Source: Lepeophtheirus salmonis
Taxonomy: Eukaryota > Arthropoda > Copepoda > Siphonostomatoida > Caligidae
Direction of reading: 5' to 3'
Length of the DNA stretch: 64,000 nucleotides
Assembly (NCBI RefSeq): GCF_016086655.4
Contig: NC_052137.2
Coordinates: 5,022,001 to 5,086,000, forward strand
Below the pieces are notes generated by a model. That model was not told where the DNA came from. It was given only the letters and a program-made list of their open reading frames with translations, and searched no databases. This document shows, one piece after another, positions 31,380-42,330 of the stretch (positions are counted from its first letter, which is position 1; each line of letters starts with the position of its first letter). The translations under genes were made by a program, and so were the position numbers.

Positions 31380-31700
31380 TAGTTTATATTGAACATTAGC
31401 CTGTGCTCAAAGAAGACGTAGAGTAACCTCGGGGATTTATTGCATTGTTATAATTGTAACTCCTTGTTTGACTTAGAGTAGAATTGAGGATGGACATCGG
31501 AATAATTTTTGCAAATGTCCTTGTTTATTTCCTTCTTCCCCTCGTGACAGCTGCTTGCAGCTGATCTAATGAAACTTCATGACAGCCAAGCGTCTATTGT
31601 TCAAAACATACTTCAAATTGTCAGGATTTCCATGTTGTTTTTTGTTTGTTGTTATTTTTTTAACATGCCCAAAATGCTATCGATTAGCATCACTAAATAT
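31380..31700 (-). repeat. R2 repeat, longest copy, minus orientation
   Basis: The reverse complement reads GTGATGCTAATCGATAGCATTTTGGGCATGTTAAAAAAATAACAACAAAC..., CCTGACAATTTGAAG, GGCTGTCATGAAGTTTCATTAGATCAGCTGCAAGCAGCTGTCACGAGGGG, and GATGTCCATCCTCAATTCTACTCTAAG. It carries the 5' part (GCATTTTGGGCATGTT) otherwise seen only at 9150. Confidence 0.7.
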
Positions 31701-32655
31701 AAACTATAGTGCTCCTTTGTTCACTGATATGTTAAAATAGAGAAGTGTCATTAGTAAGGCTATTTTTTCTAGTTTTTATACACATATACTTCCTTTTTTA
31801 AATAACCCCCACCCAAATTTAGACAATATTCACATCTCTAATTCTAGCATAGTTGGATTTTGGTCTGGAAATCATAAGTTTAAGAAAAAATACTTTAAGA
31901 CAAGATATATCAGACATCATTTTTCTACCACGCCAGTCAGACATGTTGTAAGGTATGTTGTAATTTGGCTCTTAGTTGGTCCAAATTAGACAAAAAAAAA
32001 TTACTTATAGCTAGTATTGTGTCCGTTTATTCTATTCTTAGGAGCGGTCCTTCGGACTGTCGATCATTGGGACCGGGCCTTTGAATTTTTCCTAAAAATA
32101 TAGATGTTGTAGAGAGCAAATAAGATATGAGATATTTCTTAAGATTATTGCTCATATATTGCAAACGTGTTAACAGAATAGGTATGACGAGTGTGTTAAA
32201 ATATATTAACCATGCATTAAAAGTTGAAAATGACTTTTATACATGCAAAAGTGTAATTTTATACGACTTGATTCTCTCCTTAAGATTTTGAATATTTATA
32301 TATAGTCTTACATATTATGTTCGTATGTGTGAAGGAGGTCATTTTCTTTAATGGTGGCATTCATGGTTATTATACATACGTGTACATATGCCTTACTCAG
32401 TTTCTACATACGTAACATACTTTTAATTAAGTTTAAAATATATTTCTATATATATTTTTAGAAACATTCGAGTTGAACATTTAAGGAAAGAAAAGAAGTC
32501 TATTGACCATGAATTATAGGATTTTAATTTATAAATACTTGCACGGAAAAGACCAGAAGCTCATTTTTTCTCCTCCACAAGAATGATTTATATTTAAAAA
32601 AATAATGGATGTCACGTGAGAAATCATGCTGTTACTTTACTTAACACAAAAATGT
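31700..32655. other. 1-kb stretch, nothing firm
   Basis: At 32030-32090 there is a weak relative of the 2500/30190 repeat. The remainder is AT-rich and featureless to me. Confidence 0.35.
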
Positions 32656-32660
32656 ACACT

Positions 32661-32990
32661 CAGGGGCGTCTGCGGGATTATATATTGATTTTTGGAATTT
32701 CTTGAAAAGAATCCCTGCTATTCAGATAATTTTTTTTTAGAAAATCAATTGCTTTTTTTTTGAAAAAATTTCAAGAATCCACAGCTGCTCCAACACAATA
32801 AATTATTATTATTATTTTTTTTTAAATTTCAAATAATATATTTTTTCGAGAAAAATTTCAAAAATCAAAAGCCATAAACAGAAAATTGAATTTTTGGAAA
32901 TTATATGTTTCTTAGTAAACATAAAAAAAAAACACCCCTTTCTTTGGGGGGGGGGGTAGCCCTACCATTCTGCCTCCTGTAGACACATTT
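32661..32990 (-). repeat. R1 AT-rich module, minus orientation, short complete-looking copy
   Basis: The left boundary CAGGGGCGTCTGCGGGATTATAT is the inverted R1 tail. The right part (32940-32985) is the inverted head: GGGGGTAGCCCTACCATTCTGCC..CTGTAGACAC. Between them are four or five AT-rich units. No clean 8-bp duplication found. This copy helps define both R1 termini. Confidence 0.72.
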
Positions 32991-33189
32991 GACACAGTAC
33001 TTTGTTGACAAATGTCGCTGTTTCTCCTTTTTTTCTCCTTACCAATCTACTGAAAGTACGTGGGTTGAATTATAATTAGTTCTTTTTTTTAGCTGTGATA
33101 AACAATTCCAACAATTATTGAAAAAACAGTTACATGGCCGAGAGGAATTGACTAACTACCAGCTGATTTGCCGTATAACAAATTAATAT

Positions 33190-33375
33190 ATAGGACTGTT
33201 TAATATCTGACACATCTTGTCAGCTGATGTGAGGCGCTAGTAGTTTGGAAAATCATCATATGATTTTTAACAGTAATTATGACTTTAAAATTTTGAAATG
33301 TGACAAATTCCAGCTCAAAGCAATGTATGTATATCACAAGAAAAGGATACCAGGGTGTCATTTCGATTGACTTGA
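33190..33375 (+). repeat. Dispersed repeat, inverted partner of 63095-63240
   Basis: TTTGAAATGTGACAAATTCCAGCTCAAAGCAATGTATGTATATCACAAGAAAAGGATACCAGGG corresponds to the reverse complement of 63105-63165. Upstream, the paired words GATTTTxAACxxTAATxATGACT also match. Unknown class. Confidence 0.6.
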
Positions 33376-33439
33376 TTTTGGGCTTTTTCTCCTGTTTTTT
33401 TTTTGTGATTGAAAAGTTATGGGATACTATGTAGTAGCC

Positions 33440-33720
33440 TTCATGTCCTGGAGTTATTAAGTGTCAACGAACAGACAAATTTTGCTATAATAATTTGGAT
33501 AATAACCTCTGACTGTTATACTGTAACCTGTTACTCTCCATTTCTCATGAGCACACTCAGGCCCAGTTACTCAAAACAATTAAAAAATAATTTCGTTCAA
33601 TCACTTTTTTTTTTAGCAACGTAATATTGTTGTAGTATTACCTACTAAAAATATAATATGTTACTCCCTAATAACCCTGGTTGTAAGATGATGAAACGAG
33701 TACTTTATTACTACAAAATT
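33440..33720 (+). repeat. Dispersed repeat family D, copy 4
   Basis: GTCAACGAACAGACAAATTTTGCTATAATAATTTGGATAATAACCTCTGACTGTTATACTG...GTTACTCTCCATTTCTCATGAGCACACTCAGGCCCAGTTACTCAAAACAATTAAA follows the order seen at 4520-4660. The rest of this interval is ordinary AT-rich DNA. Confidence 0.5.
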
Positions 33721-33724
33721 ACTT

Positions 33725-34285
33725 GACTTTTTTTTTTGCAAAAGTTTTAATGAGACTATTTGACATTTTTATGTTCTTTAAGATATATCAGTAGAGTTCT
33801 ATGTGCCCAAAAATTAAAAGAACTCAGTTTGATGCATTTTATGTAGCCTAATGGAAGATAATGTAAAGGTTCTATATATCACACTGACTCATAAAATATA
33901 CTAAATGTTATGACTACCTATGCAAATGTATATTCAAACACCTGGTGTCCTTGAGCAAAGGATATTAAGTAGAAACGTTTATGTCAATACGAGCTTTTGT
34001 TTAATTTGCCTCATTTGATACTTGGCACCCGTAAACACAAAAGCAAGCAAAAATGATTTTTCTGAAATTCGACTCTTCAAATTGTATTAATTCTGCTTTT
34101 CCTCTAATTATTGTTCATTTTGATATCCAAATTTTTGGGATTTATCCTATGGAGGCGCTGTAAATTGCACTTAAAGTTGCAAAAACGCATTGTTAAAATG
34201 ATATATTTTATTTGAAAGGACAGATTAACCCCCTTTCATAGATCAAATGAAGGTTTTAAAGTATAATTATTGTTCTTGGGTACTT
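33725..34285. other. Gap, nothing recognised
   Basis: No gene; ordinary AT-rich sequence. Confidence 0.35.
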
Positions 34286-34288
34286 AAG

Positions 34289-35110
34289 TCAGTGCCGTTG
34301 GAACAAATAGGGGGTATTGCCTTGCTGAAATACGCACGTGGCCTTGTTGGAATCATCTTGGTATTCGTCTTCTATGGGACCACATTTTCCTTCCACATCA
34401 TCAAGTAGTCGGCCACATGAAATCGGTATACAACAGGAAACAAAATTGGAGGCATTTTTTCTCCAGTTGATGCCACAACCCCCCACATACTCCCAGAGGC
34501 CTTATGTTTGGTCTTGGTGACTGTCCTGATGCTGTTGTCAGCCATCCCAAGGCATACCACCCGATCTTTGTGCTTGTTGTAGACGGTCAACGTTAAAGGT
34601 AACGTTAAAAAATACCCAGTTCCTATTGTGCTTCAGATCATTCATGAGTTGTTGATATCGATGAAGACGGAATTCTTTTTGACGTTGAGAAAGGTGTTAC
34701 TTCTCAATTCTTCTATTCGACCTTCCTCCAGCCTTTCGAATGATTTTGCCCACAGTAGACCAATGCCCTTCTTCTTCTTAGCGTTCTCTGACATCTTCAT
34801 CGTTGGGTTGACTTTAAAGGCGTCCACGGTGTCTTCAGGCTTCTCTTTGGTGGGTATTCTAATCTACGGGTTGTCCTTAAGGTTGTCCCCATCAGCCAAA
34901 CGATTTATGACCCAACAGACTGTATCCTTGCTGATGTTTAAAGGCTTCATGATGTCCAAGATGGTCCTCCCGGCGCGGATAAAATTGTCCATGATGCTTC
35001 TTCTTGCCTCCATCGCGATATATACCGAATTTCTGTTTACAACATGTACATCAATCAAAGGCTTAGAATCCAAGTCATTCAAAAGTAATGGGATTTTAAA
35101 ATTTACTTAA
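34289..35110 (-). pseudogene. maT-like Tc1/mariner transposase, N-terminal two thirds
   Basis: Minus strand from about 35030: MEARRSIMDNFIRAGRTILD and IMKPLNISKDTVCWVINRLA (first helix-turn-helix), then after a stop KPEDTVDAFKVNPTMKMSEN and SFERLEEGRIEELRSNTFLN. After another stop, VYNKHKDRVVCLGM, TKHKASGSMWGVVASTGEKM and PPILFPVVYRFHVADYL; this is the strand order before the second catalytic Asp. It ends in VFQQGNTPYLFQRH, where the family has QQDGAPAHT, so this Asp has become Gly. The last third (PDLNP onward) is gone, so the element is truncated at about 34289. At least three frame interruptions. Confidence 0.82.
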
Positions 35111-35439
35111 CAACACCTATTCAAAACTGTAGTATTTTTAGTAGGTCGCATTACTTTTTCTACATCCGATATATATATATGTACATTAGTGAAAAAGCCC
35201 TTAAAAAACTGTAGGCGTCCCTGATGATTCAGGATTATATTAGTCCCTCGCAAATGCATTTTGGAGCTGCCGACTTCAGTTCAGCACATACAATGAAAAA
35301 ACAAGACAATAATGGACAGAAATATGTCTATGAAATATTGGCATGTAGGGTTTCATTATATGACGTGTCAACACAAAAGCAGGCTGTAATTGTTTTTGTA
35401 AAAATCGTGCAACTCCATCCGAACAAGATTATTCCAGAA

Positions 35440-35615
35440 CACTTTTCCGACTAATGTTTTACTTCCACCACGCTTTTTAATGGTAACGCCATAGAGAGCA
35501 AATGTTACAAAGAGTAACCTCTGTGTCTTGCCTAGCTGTCGGTACGATACATCACATAGAAAATTCTACGCAAGCCCGATTACATGAGTATATAATTTGG
35601 TATTTTTATTAACTT
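35440..35615 (+). mobile_element. R3 MITE, single-unit decayed copy
   Basis: CTAATGTTTTACTTCCACCACGCTTT, then a single unit containing GCCTAGCTGTCGGTACGATACATCACATAGAAAATTCTACGCAAGCCCGATTACATGA, then the right end GGTATTTTTATTAACTTTGCATCC. Only one unit is present and the TGACGTCA is lost (GGTAACGCCATAG). The left terminus is unclear. Confidence 0.6.
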
Positions 35616-35689
35616 TGCATCCGACCAATGGAAGGAACATTAGAAAATGATTCGGAATTTTTCATTTTAATATTTGGTCAATATTGTTT

Positions 35690-35910
35690 TTATGTTTGTG
35701 CACGGCATATCTGACAACTTTAAGAATGTTTGGGAGGAGAAAAGCTTAGCTGTCATGACGTTTTATTCGAATAGCTACGAGCAGCTGTTATATGAAGGAA
35801 ATAAACACAAACCCAACTCCATATCTTGGAATAATATAGAGAATAATTAAAACGATGTCGATCTTCAATTCTACACCGAGTTTCCCAGGACTTGAGACTT
35901 ATAACTCCAC
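35690..35910 (+). repeat. R2 repeat, well preserved
   Basis: CTGACAACTTTAAGAATGTTTGGGAGGAGAAAAGCTTAGCTGTCATGACGTTTTATTCGAATAGCTACGAGCAGCTGTTATATGAAGGAAATAAACACAAACCCAACTCC, and ACGATGTCGATCTTCAATTCTACACCGAG at the end. A good representative of the family. Confidence 0.7.
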
Positions 35911-36845
35911 AAGAAATGCTCAGAATAACTCTTCGTTATTCACGAACGGGTGATTACTTTGTACTTATTGTTCTCTCTGGAAGAATATGTAAATCATGAT
36001 GACACTTTAGAAACATTTATAAAAATATTTTCAGATAGCAATTACAAAAAATAAGAATTTTTTTAGCCTTGTTTCGTAACTACTTTTGAGTTAGAACATT
36101 TAATTCAACGTATGACTTGTTAAGAGTCAGTATTATCCTGGTTTGAGTAATGAATTGTGTCAACATCCAACAAACAAAGACGTATATTTTTCTATTCACG
36201 CCCTTGTTCTAATTACGGATAGTAATTATTGTATATTATTATCAATCCTACAATTTTATCACAATTATCCTTAGTCATCAATCTCTCAAATCTATATTTG
36301 CAGAGCAATGATTTATATTTAGCCTTTTGTGTACGTAGGCCTCTCTCGACTTGATTATAAAAGGATCCATTTTTTTAATTATCTCACTCAAAAGAATGCT
36401 AATATTGATAGAGCTTTAATTTAATCAATTATTATCAGTTAGTCGTGTTACATCTGTTTATTATTATTGTAATGAATGGGAATAAAAAAAGTTGCAAGTT
36501 CTAAGCATTTTTTAGCGTGCTATTTATAAGTAGTGATAAAAATCGTTTATATTATTATCGTTTAAGACAACATACTTTATCTTCACCAAAGTAAATTTTA
36601 TCAATGTATGCACTGTGTATCTCTCTTATCAATCCCCTCTCTAGCTATAAAGGATTTAATTTATCTTTTTTAAAGGAAAAACTAACAAAACATTTATTTG
36701 ATTTACTTTGTAAATGAATTGCTCAAATTGTATCAAGAAAGAATTATACATATTATCATCCTCTTCAGTACCAGCTACTATAAAATCAATTATGAATGGT
36801 TAATTGATTGAGGTAATGACTTGAAATTCATTTATGTACTTCCTT
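35910..36845. other. 0.9-kb stretch without recognised features
   Basis: AT-rich, no ORF, no repeat noticed. Confidence 0.4.
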
Positions 36846-36849
36846 CATG

Positions 36850-38046
36850 TCTTTGATAAAAGGGCCTGATGACGCCTTGATTTAGGATGCATGTGTGCAG
36901 TATGGATGTAGGAAGAAAGTCAGTCTTCGTTACCTACCTTTTCTACACTTGGGAAGAAACAACAATGAATGTCTTAGTATCCATGCTCATACTTCTTAAA
37001 CCCGGGCAAGTCCTTTGTCTGGAGAGTCCATTTGATGTACAATGAACTATTTATTCCACATTCATGGTAAGGCTGAGTAACCATTTTGCGATCTGACCCA
37101 GGAGATACATTTTGAAGTTGGAAACTTCTTGAACCTGGACAAGCCTTTTGTCTGAAGAGTCAAGTGGCCATTTGATGTACTAAAAGTGAAGCAAACAAAA
37201 TTTCCGGCCACTGTTATCTTGTTTGGTACATATGCTCAGAAGTTTACATGAAGCCATCATATTCCCCCTCCCCCAGTCTCCTCAAGGTAATTGCTAATGA
37301 GTAAATCAAAGTCCTGGACGTAGTGATGGGTTGTTTGCGAACGTAACAGCTCTATTAGCCGGCTCTTTGAAGTGAATGTCTGGAGCCGGCTCACCACAAA
37401 TGATGGATTTTTTCCTTTTTTCCCCAGGATTAAATTTGACGCAAAAATAGGAGGAAAATTTCGTTCATTCAGGCAAATTATTCAGCATCACAAAAATCTG
37501 AAGAGCCACTTGCAGCTTTTTAGTGAGTCAAGCCCAAAGAACCGGGTTTCTAAAAAGAGCTAGAATTCCCATCACTACCTGGAAGATCATGTCATGTCAA
37601 GGATCATTGAGGAAGTTGTAACTGAGAGGCAATTCGTCCCGGAACAAGACTCTGCTTCTATACCACAGTCCATAGAAAACGTTGACCTGGTTCTCAGTAT
37701 TTTTTTTTTTACTTTATTGTACCCAATATTTTGCCTCCAAGCTCACTGTGCCTCAACCCACTGACTTTTTTGTATGAAGAGCAGTTGAGCGAGACTCCAA
37801 TATATCCCCCAGCAAAGTAAAGTCTGATGTTCAGAATCCGGGAAAATTTCCGGAATCTGCCTAAGGAGACTGTCATATAGACCTGCGTCTCTTTCAGAGG
37901 TCGAGCCGATTTTGTTATTGACGGCAAAGGCCATTGATTTTTTTGAATAATAATGAAAATAATAAAAAATGATTTTGTTTTCAATTGGCATTGGTTTTTC
38001 TTCAAATCGGTGGTTTTGTTGGTTGCTAAATAGAGGTTGCACCCTG
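36850..38046 (+). pseudogene. Tc1/mariner-type transposase remnant, split by a hAT-like MITE
   Basis: Reading on the plus strand: VKQTKFPATVILFGTYAQKF (about 37187-37250), HHIPPPP, then IKVLE interrupted at 37320 by the MITE of the next entry. It resumes DHVMSRIIEEVVTERQFVPE and QDSASIPQSIENVDLVLS (second-Asp block; family QQDSAPSHxxxxQ), then a NPLTF scrap of the PDLNPLDY block. The C-terminus follows as SLMFRIRENFRNLPKETVI and FRGRADFVIDGKGH. The right terminus GGTTGCACCCTG ends at 38046 with TA after it. Upstream, 36990-37190 holds a diverged duplication of about 50 bases. Several stops; inactive. Without the MITE plus one TSD copy the frame runs straight across the insertion site. Confidence 0.75.
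37321..37577. mobile_element. TAGTGATGGG-type hAT-like MITE without R1
   Basis: 257 bp. Left TAGTGATGGGTTGTTTGCGAAC, right read inward TAGTGATGGGAATTCTAGC. Flanking 8-bp repeats CCTGGACG (37313-37320) and CCTGGAAG (37578-37585), 7 of 8 identical. It holds AGCCGGCTC words twice, as in the copies at 28955 and 11488, but in place of their R1 module only a short AT-rich remnant is found. The insertion site is inside a transposase reading frame. Confidence 0.82.
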
Positions 38047-38059
38047 TACGGAAAAGAAA

Positions 38060-38410
38060 AAAAGAAACAAGAGACTTGTTTTTTTTTTATGAATTATAAA
38101 TGTACTTTTTTGTCAAGTTTTGTCTTTATATCATTGCCAATACCTGCTGCAGTCTTTCTATCTCATATACGTAGGCACATGCCTATGTAATATATGCAGA
38201 CACACCAATTCTTGTAGATTACATAAAAACAAAAGAAGAAGCGCCTTTTATATACTTGTATTCTTAATCAGGCAATATAATTAATATATTATGAACGTTG
38301 GTATTTAGAATATATTACTGCCTTTTATATCACTTAATTGTACAGCTATAATGATGATAGGGGCTAATATAATTTAATAACAATGACGGAAGGTTGATAA
38401 TATGTTATTA
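38060..38410. other. Gap, nothing recognised
   Basis: AT-rich; no gene. Confidence 0.35.
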
Positions 38411-38414
38411 CAAC

Positions 38415-38500
38415 AGGGGTTCTCAAACTATTTATATAATTATTTTATAATTTTTAATTTTATTAAAAAAAATCAAGGAGGACCCTACACAATCAATAAA
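38415..38500 (+). repeat. Lone hAT-type end
   Basis: CAGGGGTTCTCAAACTATTT at 38415, the standard start of many hAT-type elements, followed by AT-rich sequence; CAAGGAGGACCC at 38475. No matching right end. Possibly a solo end or a strongly deleted copy. Confidence 0.45.
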
Positions 38501-38602
38501 TCACCTCGCCAATGACTTCTCCGTGTCTGCTAGGACTATCAACAGGGGCGTTAAGGGCTACTTTTTTTTTTTTTGTTATGATTGTAAAAAGTATTTCTAA
38601 AG

Positions 38603-39185
38603 CAGTGGTTCTCAAATAGGGGTTACTTGTACCCCTTGGGGTACTTGGAGGCACTCCAGGTGGTACTTGAGATTTTGAAAGAATATTTTACTAGAGGTAC
38701 ATAGCTCATAAGTTTCTATTGGAGGGGCTGTTCCCCCCTCCCGAAAATAAGGAATTTTTGTTTTATTTGATTTTTTAATTTTTTTTTCAAAAAATTTAAA
38801 ATTATATGTTCAATTTAATTTTCTCTGAATAGCTATGGATTTCTCCAAAAAAAAAATTATATTTGAATTTTTTTTTTTAAATTTTTATGAACAGCTGTGG
38901 ATTTTCATATTATTTTCCATAAAAACTTAATTTTTTGAAAAAGTCTATGGATTTTTTGGAAAAAAAAATTCCAAATATTTTCGTATTAGAAAAATTTTTT
39001 TCCCCAAAATTTAAAATTTTGGAAATTTTTTCGAAAAATTAGAAAAACTAAGTCTCATCTCGAAAAATATAATCCTTACGCCCTTATCATTAAAGCTAAC
39101 AATGATTTCTGTTGCTAAGGGGGTACTTGGGTTAAATAAATATTTGACAAGTGGCACATCTCTAAAAAAAGGTTGAGAATCCCTG
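38603..39185 (+). mobile_element. CAGTGGTTCTCAA hAT-like element with nested R1 module
   Basis: 583 bp. Left CAGTGGTTCTCAAATAGGGG, right read inward CAGGGATTCTCAACCTTTTT. TSD TTCTAAAG (38595-38602) and TTCTAAAT (39186-39193), 7 of 8. Outer part: GGGGTACTTGGAGGCACTCC, and near the right end GGGGGTACTTGGGTTAAATA. Inside, from about 38725 to 39085, lies an R1 module in plus orientation (head GGAGGGGCTGTTCCCCCCTCC, tail AAAATATAATCCTTACGCCC). The copy at 48645-49106 has the same composite in reverse. Confidence 0.83.
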
Positions 39186-39194
39186 TTCTAAATC

Positions 39195-39945
39195 AACTTC
39201 TCGAGTGCACATTTGATGCTCAATCCCGTATACAACAAAATTTTCATTAAGGGTAATTGTATTCCCTTTTACTCAAGCCTCCGCGTACCATGGTGTGAGA
39301 ATCGTTCTATTAGACCAACAAGGATGTATTTTACATCATGATGAATGCTTTGGCCTTTTTTAAACACCATTAAAGACATATTAAACTACCTACTAAATAG
39401 CATATTTCCTTTGATTGAATTAATTAAGGAATTTTTCCTCTTCAGTAATTGCATCATCGAATTGGCTCATGATACTACATAATACGCTTTAATCTTGGCT
39501 GCAGATATTCGACCTTGAAACAAAGGCTCTTTCTTTCTTTTTTTGGTTATTATGTCTTTATGACTATTATTATCAATTTTATTTCTTATCTTCGCTTCCT
39601 TCTCCATTGTTTGTTTCAAATGATGGTGCTTTTTTATTACATGGGCAACATATTAGATCTCTTCTTTTAATAATTTGAATGGATTCATCGTTTGTCATGA
39701 AATATACTATATAAATTTCACCATTTTTTTAAGTAATCTGAACTGGATTTTCTACTTTCCAAAGTTGTCGTCTTAAGTATTTAATTCTTATTCTTTAATT
39801 GTTGGTTACAAAAGTTACAAATCGATTTTGATCAAATTTGATAAGGAGATTATATATGGTCACGTTAAAAAGAGCGTTTTTCGCTAGATGTCCTTTGTGA
39901 GCTATATCCCACGATTAATACATTACATCATAAAAAGTTATAAGT
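39195..39945. other. Gap, nothing recognised
   Basis: AT-rich; no ORF or repeat of note. The 39880-39950 part probably already belongs to the 5' region of the following mariner remnant. Confidence 0.35.
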
Positions 39946-39949
39946 ATGT

Positions 39950-40540
39950 ATTAAGGTCAAGTGTACAATCTAAAAAAAGTTCATTTACAGTTTTGCTTTT
40001 CTGGAAGCCAGTTGTGTGTTAGAGCGTTCCAAAATGGAAGTAAAAAAAGAGATAGTGCGATATATATTTTTCAATATCAATACGATAAAGGTGAACAGGC
40101 AGAGCAGGTGGCCAAAAAAAGGCTGCTGTTTTTTTGACCCAATACAGTATCGAACTACAGCAAAGCGAGTCTGGTAATATGGACGTCGAAAATGTCGATA
40201 AAATCATGGAAATCGTAGAGTTGGACCGGCATGTGAGTACTTATTCCATTGTTCAGGAACTGAAAATTACACAGAAACTTTATCAATAATGTTATTGCTA
40301 AAATAAAGCGAAAAATGCTCATACATTTTTTCTTCACATATATCACAGTAAGAGGCCATTCAACTTTTTAGAGGTCAATGGTGAAAGTAGCAGAAAACGT
40401 CAAAAAAATGCTTAATTGACTATACTTATGTAATAAATTGAAAACCATAAGTCAATTTGATTTTAGGAGACTATCATGTGCCCATTTTAGTTATAGCTTG
40501 TGTTTGCAATTTTTCGATCAATAAAATTAATACACTTGTG
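39950..40540 (+). pseudogene. Mariner-family transposase, N-terminal part
   Basis: From an ATG at about 40034: MEVKKEIVRYIFQYQYDKGE and QAEQVAKK (first helix-turn-helix), then a frame shift, PNTVSNYS. In another frame ESGNMDVENVDKIMEIVELD and RHVSTYSIVQELKITQKL, the second helix-turn-helix. Immediately afterwards the coding resemblance ends; 40380-40540 is only loosely element-like, and the catalytic domain is deleted. The family differs from the remnant at 23225-23830. The minus-strand ORFs here are shadows. Confidence 0.78.
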
Positions 40541-40821
40541 CATTGTGTATTTGCCATGAAAAAATGAAGCAGTTTTTTATATTTATTATACCTATAAACG
40601 GCTCAAATGATAATTTTTTTTACTACATATAGGTATATATATATTTTTGTCCTTAATCTCTACTAAATCACGTTTCTGTTGGTATCTATATATGTATTAA
40701 TTAATTCAGGTTTATGCACTGAATAAATTATTAAGTCATAAATTACGTAGGTATTTACTGGGTGCAAAAGCTATCTGTGCCGCCAAAATGTGTTTTTTTT
40801 AATGCTCTTTTCTATCCAGCC

Positions 40822-41300
40822 CAGGGGCGTGTCCATGGGGTGGGTTTATCCCTCCCTAAATTAAGAAAGTTTTGCTATTTACAAGAACATTAAATATTTT
40901 TTAGTTTATAATTTGAATTTATTTTTTGTGAAAGTTCTTTCCAAAAAATTAATTTTTTTGTGAATAATTGTGGATTTTTCTTATTTTTTCCAAATAATTT
41001 AATATTTGAAATATTTTGTTCAAAATTTTCAATTTTATGTGAAAAGCTGTGAAGTTTTTAAATTAATTTTTACTGAATAGCAGTGAATTTTTGATATTTT
41101 TAAGAAAAAGTTAAATATTTATAATCTTTTTTCAAAAAATTAAAAATATGAAATTTAATTTTTCGTGAATAGCTGTGAATTTTTGAATTTTTATTATAAA
41201 AAGTGTAATATTTGAAATATAATTTTAGAATTTAAAAAAATATCCAAAAAATAGCACAACGCCCCCCAAAATATATATATATAATCCTCAAACGCCCCTG
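40822..41300 (+). repeat. R1 AT-rich module with both termini
   Basis: Left CAGGGGCGTGTCCATGGGGTGGG, right read inward CAGGGGCGTTTGAGGATTATAT. About eight units with AATAGCTGTGAATTTTTG-like cores lie between. This is the clearest copy for defining R1 as an element with inverted CAGGGGCGT ends. The flanks TATCCAGC and CAACCAGT agree at 5 of 8 positions, too few to call a target duplication. Confidence 0.75.
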
Positions 41301-41760
41301 CAACCAGTTATCAGATTTAAAAAAATAATAAAACCGGGCTTTGAAAGGTGTATTATGATTGATTTTTTTCAATAAAATCATCCCCAGCTCTATACGAGGG
41401 AGAAAGAGAGTGAGCAGGCATTTACCACTTGATCCCTCGGCAAATCGGAAATGCTTTCTTGATCCCATTGGTAATATAGTCTTTGGTGTTGCTGCAGGAG
41501 GTTCGGTTTCGGTGCCCCACACAATTACAATATCAATCTGATTCAGATCTGGCGAGTTTGGATGTCATAAGTCCGGTGAGACGAAGTCGTCACAATTGTC
41601 TTGAGCCCATTTGAGACTTTTTTTTCGAGGTATGGTAGAGTGCCGAGTTTTTTTGAGGCCTCAAATTCCCTCATAACCTTTCGAACGAACGTCTCACTGA
41701 GTCCCAGAGTTGAAGCAATTTTTATGTTGTCTCTCAAGGCACAGATTCCAAGGATTTAGG
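41300..41760 (-). pseudogene. Transposase relic: helix-turn-helix joined to catalytic tail
   Basis: The minus strand from 41737 reads MRDNIKIASTLGLSETFVRK and VMREFEASKKLGTLPYLEKK, a helix-turn-helix domain. After a stop and frame change it reads NSPDLNQIDIVIVWG, the block with the last catalytic Asp, then TKTILPMGSRKHF-like sequence and VVNACSLFLPRIELGMILLK, the usual C-terminus. The first two catalytic Asp blocks are absent. The copy at 20030-20604 lacks the same segment, so the deletion is older than both insertions. Confidence 0.78.
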
Positions 41761-41864
41761 ACAAGGAATTCGTAAATTGATTAAATCACCTGCCGAAGTG
41801 TCATTGTTTGTCCAAAATAACGCGCCAAAGTGGCGGCATAAATAGCTTGCGCACCTTGTATGTA

Positions 41865-42100
41865 GGTAATTGGATTTTTCTGTTGGTTATTATTCTATAT
41901 AGATATTTAAAAGCCTCATAGTATATAAATTCCATATGTAGCCTTTATCTGCACACTTCCATTTGCTACTTAATTTTGGACAAATTAGCATTCCCATTTC
42001 TTAGAAGGTACCTTTTTTATTACAGCCATATGTTGTATCTTTTCTCAATTTGTTTTATCCTTGTGATTAATTTGGGGTAGAAACTTTTTACTACAATTTA
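41865..42100. other. Gap, nothing recognised
   Basis: AT-rich, no gene. Confidence 0.3.
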
Positions 42101-42104
42101 TTTA

Positions 42105-42330
42105 TTAGACAATATGCCCTCCTTCACAAGCAATAACAGCCTCGACATGTCGGCGAACAGATTGACAGTTCTTGACGTGTCCATAGTATACCACACCATC
42201 ATGAAGGCAGCTTAAAGCGACTCCAAATTTGGATGATATGTGCGTAAGATATTCTTCTACAAGACGCACTAAACTGCAAAGTCCAGGGGGTTTCAGCTGT
42301 CCTTGTAATTAAATGTTAATGTATATTTTG
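42105..42330 (-). pseudogene. Tc1/mariner transposase C-terminal scrap
   Basis: The minus strand shows HPNLESL and AAFMMVWYTMD, then in a second frame CQSVRRHVEAVIACEGGHIV followed by stop. The order (DSLKAAI-like, W..M, RRHVEAVIACxGGxI) is that of Tc1/mariner C-termini. This family is not the same as the other C-terminal scraps in the window (CEGGHI against AAKGG). Confidence 0.65.

Larger units (their letters stand above)
40758..41858 (-). mobile_element. Internally deleted Tc1/mariner-type element, copy 2, with nested R1
   Basis: 1101 bp between TA dinucleotides (40756-40757, 41859-41860). Inverted ends: left CTGGGTGCAAAAGCTATCTG(TGCCGCCA), right read inward CAAGGTGCGCAAGCTATTTA(TGCCGCCA). 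The right part codes, on the minus strand, for a transposase relic (next entry). The left part is occupied by an R1 module (40822-41300). Same family as 20030-20604. Confidence 0.82.

Noticed and set aside
35224..35454. 76-codon plus-strand ORF with mixed composition
   Set aside because: Looks more protein-like than most, but I recognise no family, and it runs into the R3 MITE at 35440.
37709..38042. Two overlapping minus-strand ORFs of 98-99 codons
   Set aside because: The plus strand in this interval reads as the C-terminus of a Tc1/mariner transposase (FRGRADFVIDGKGH), so the minus-strand ORFs are shadows.
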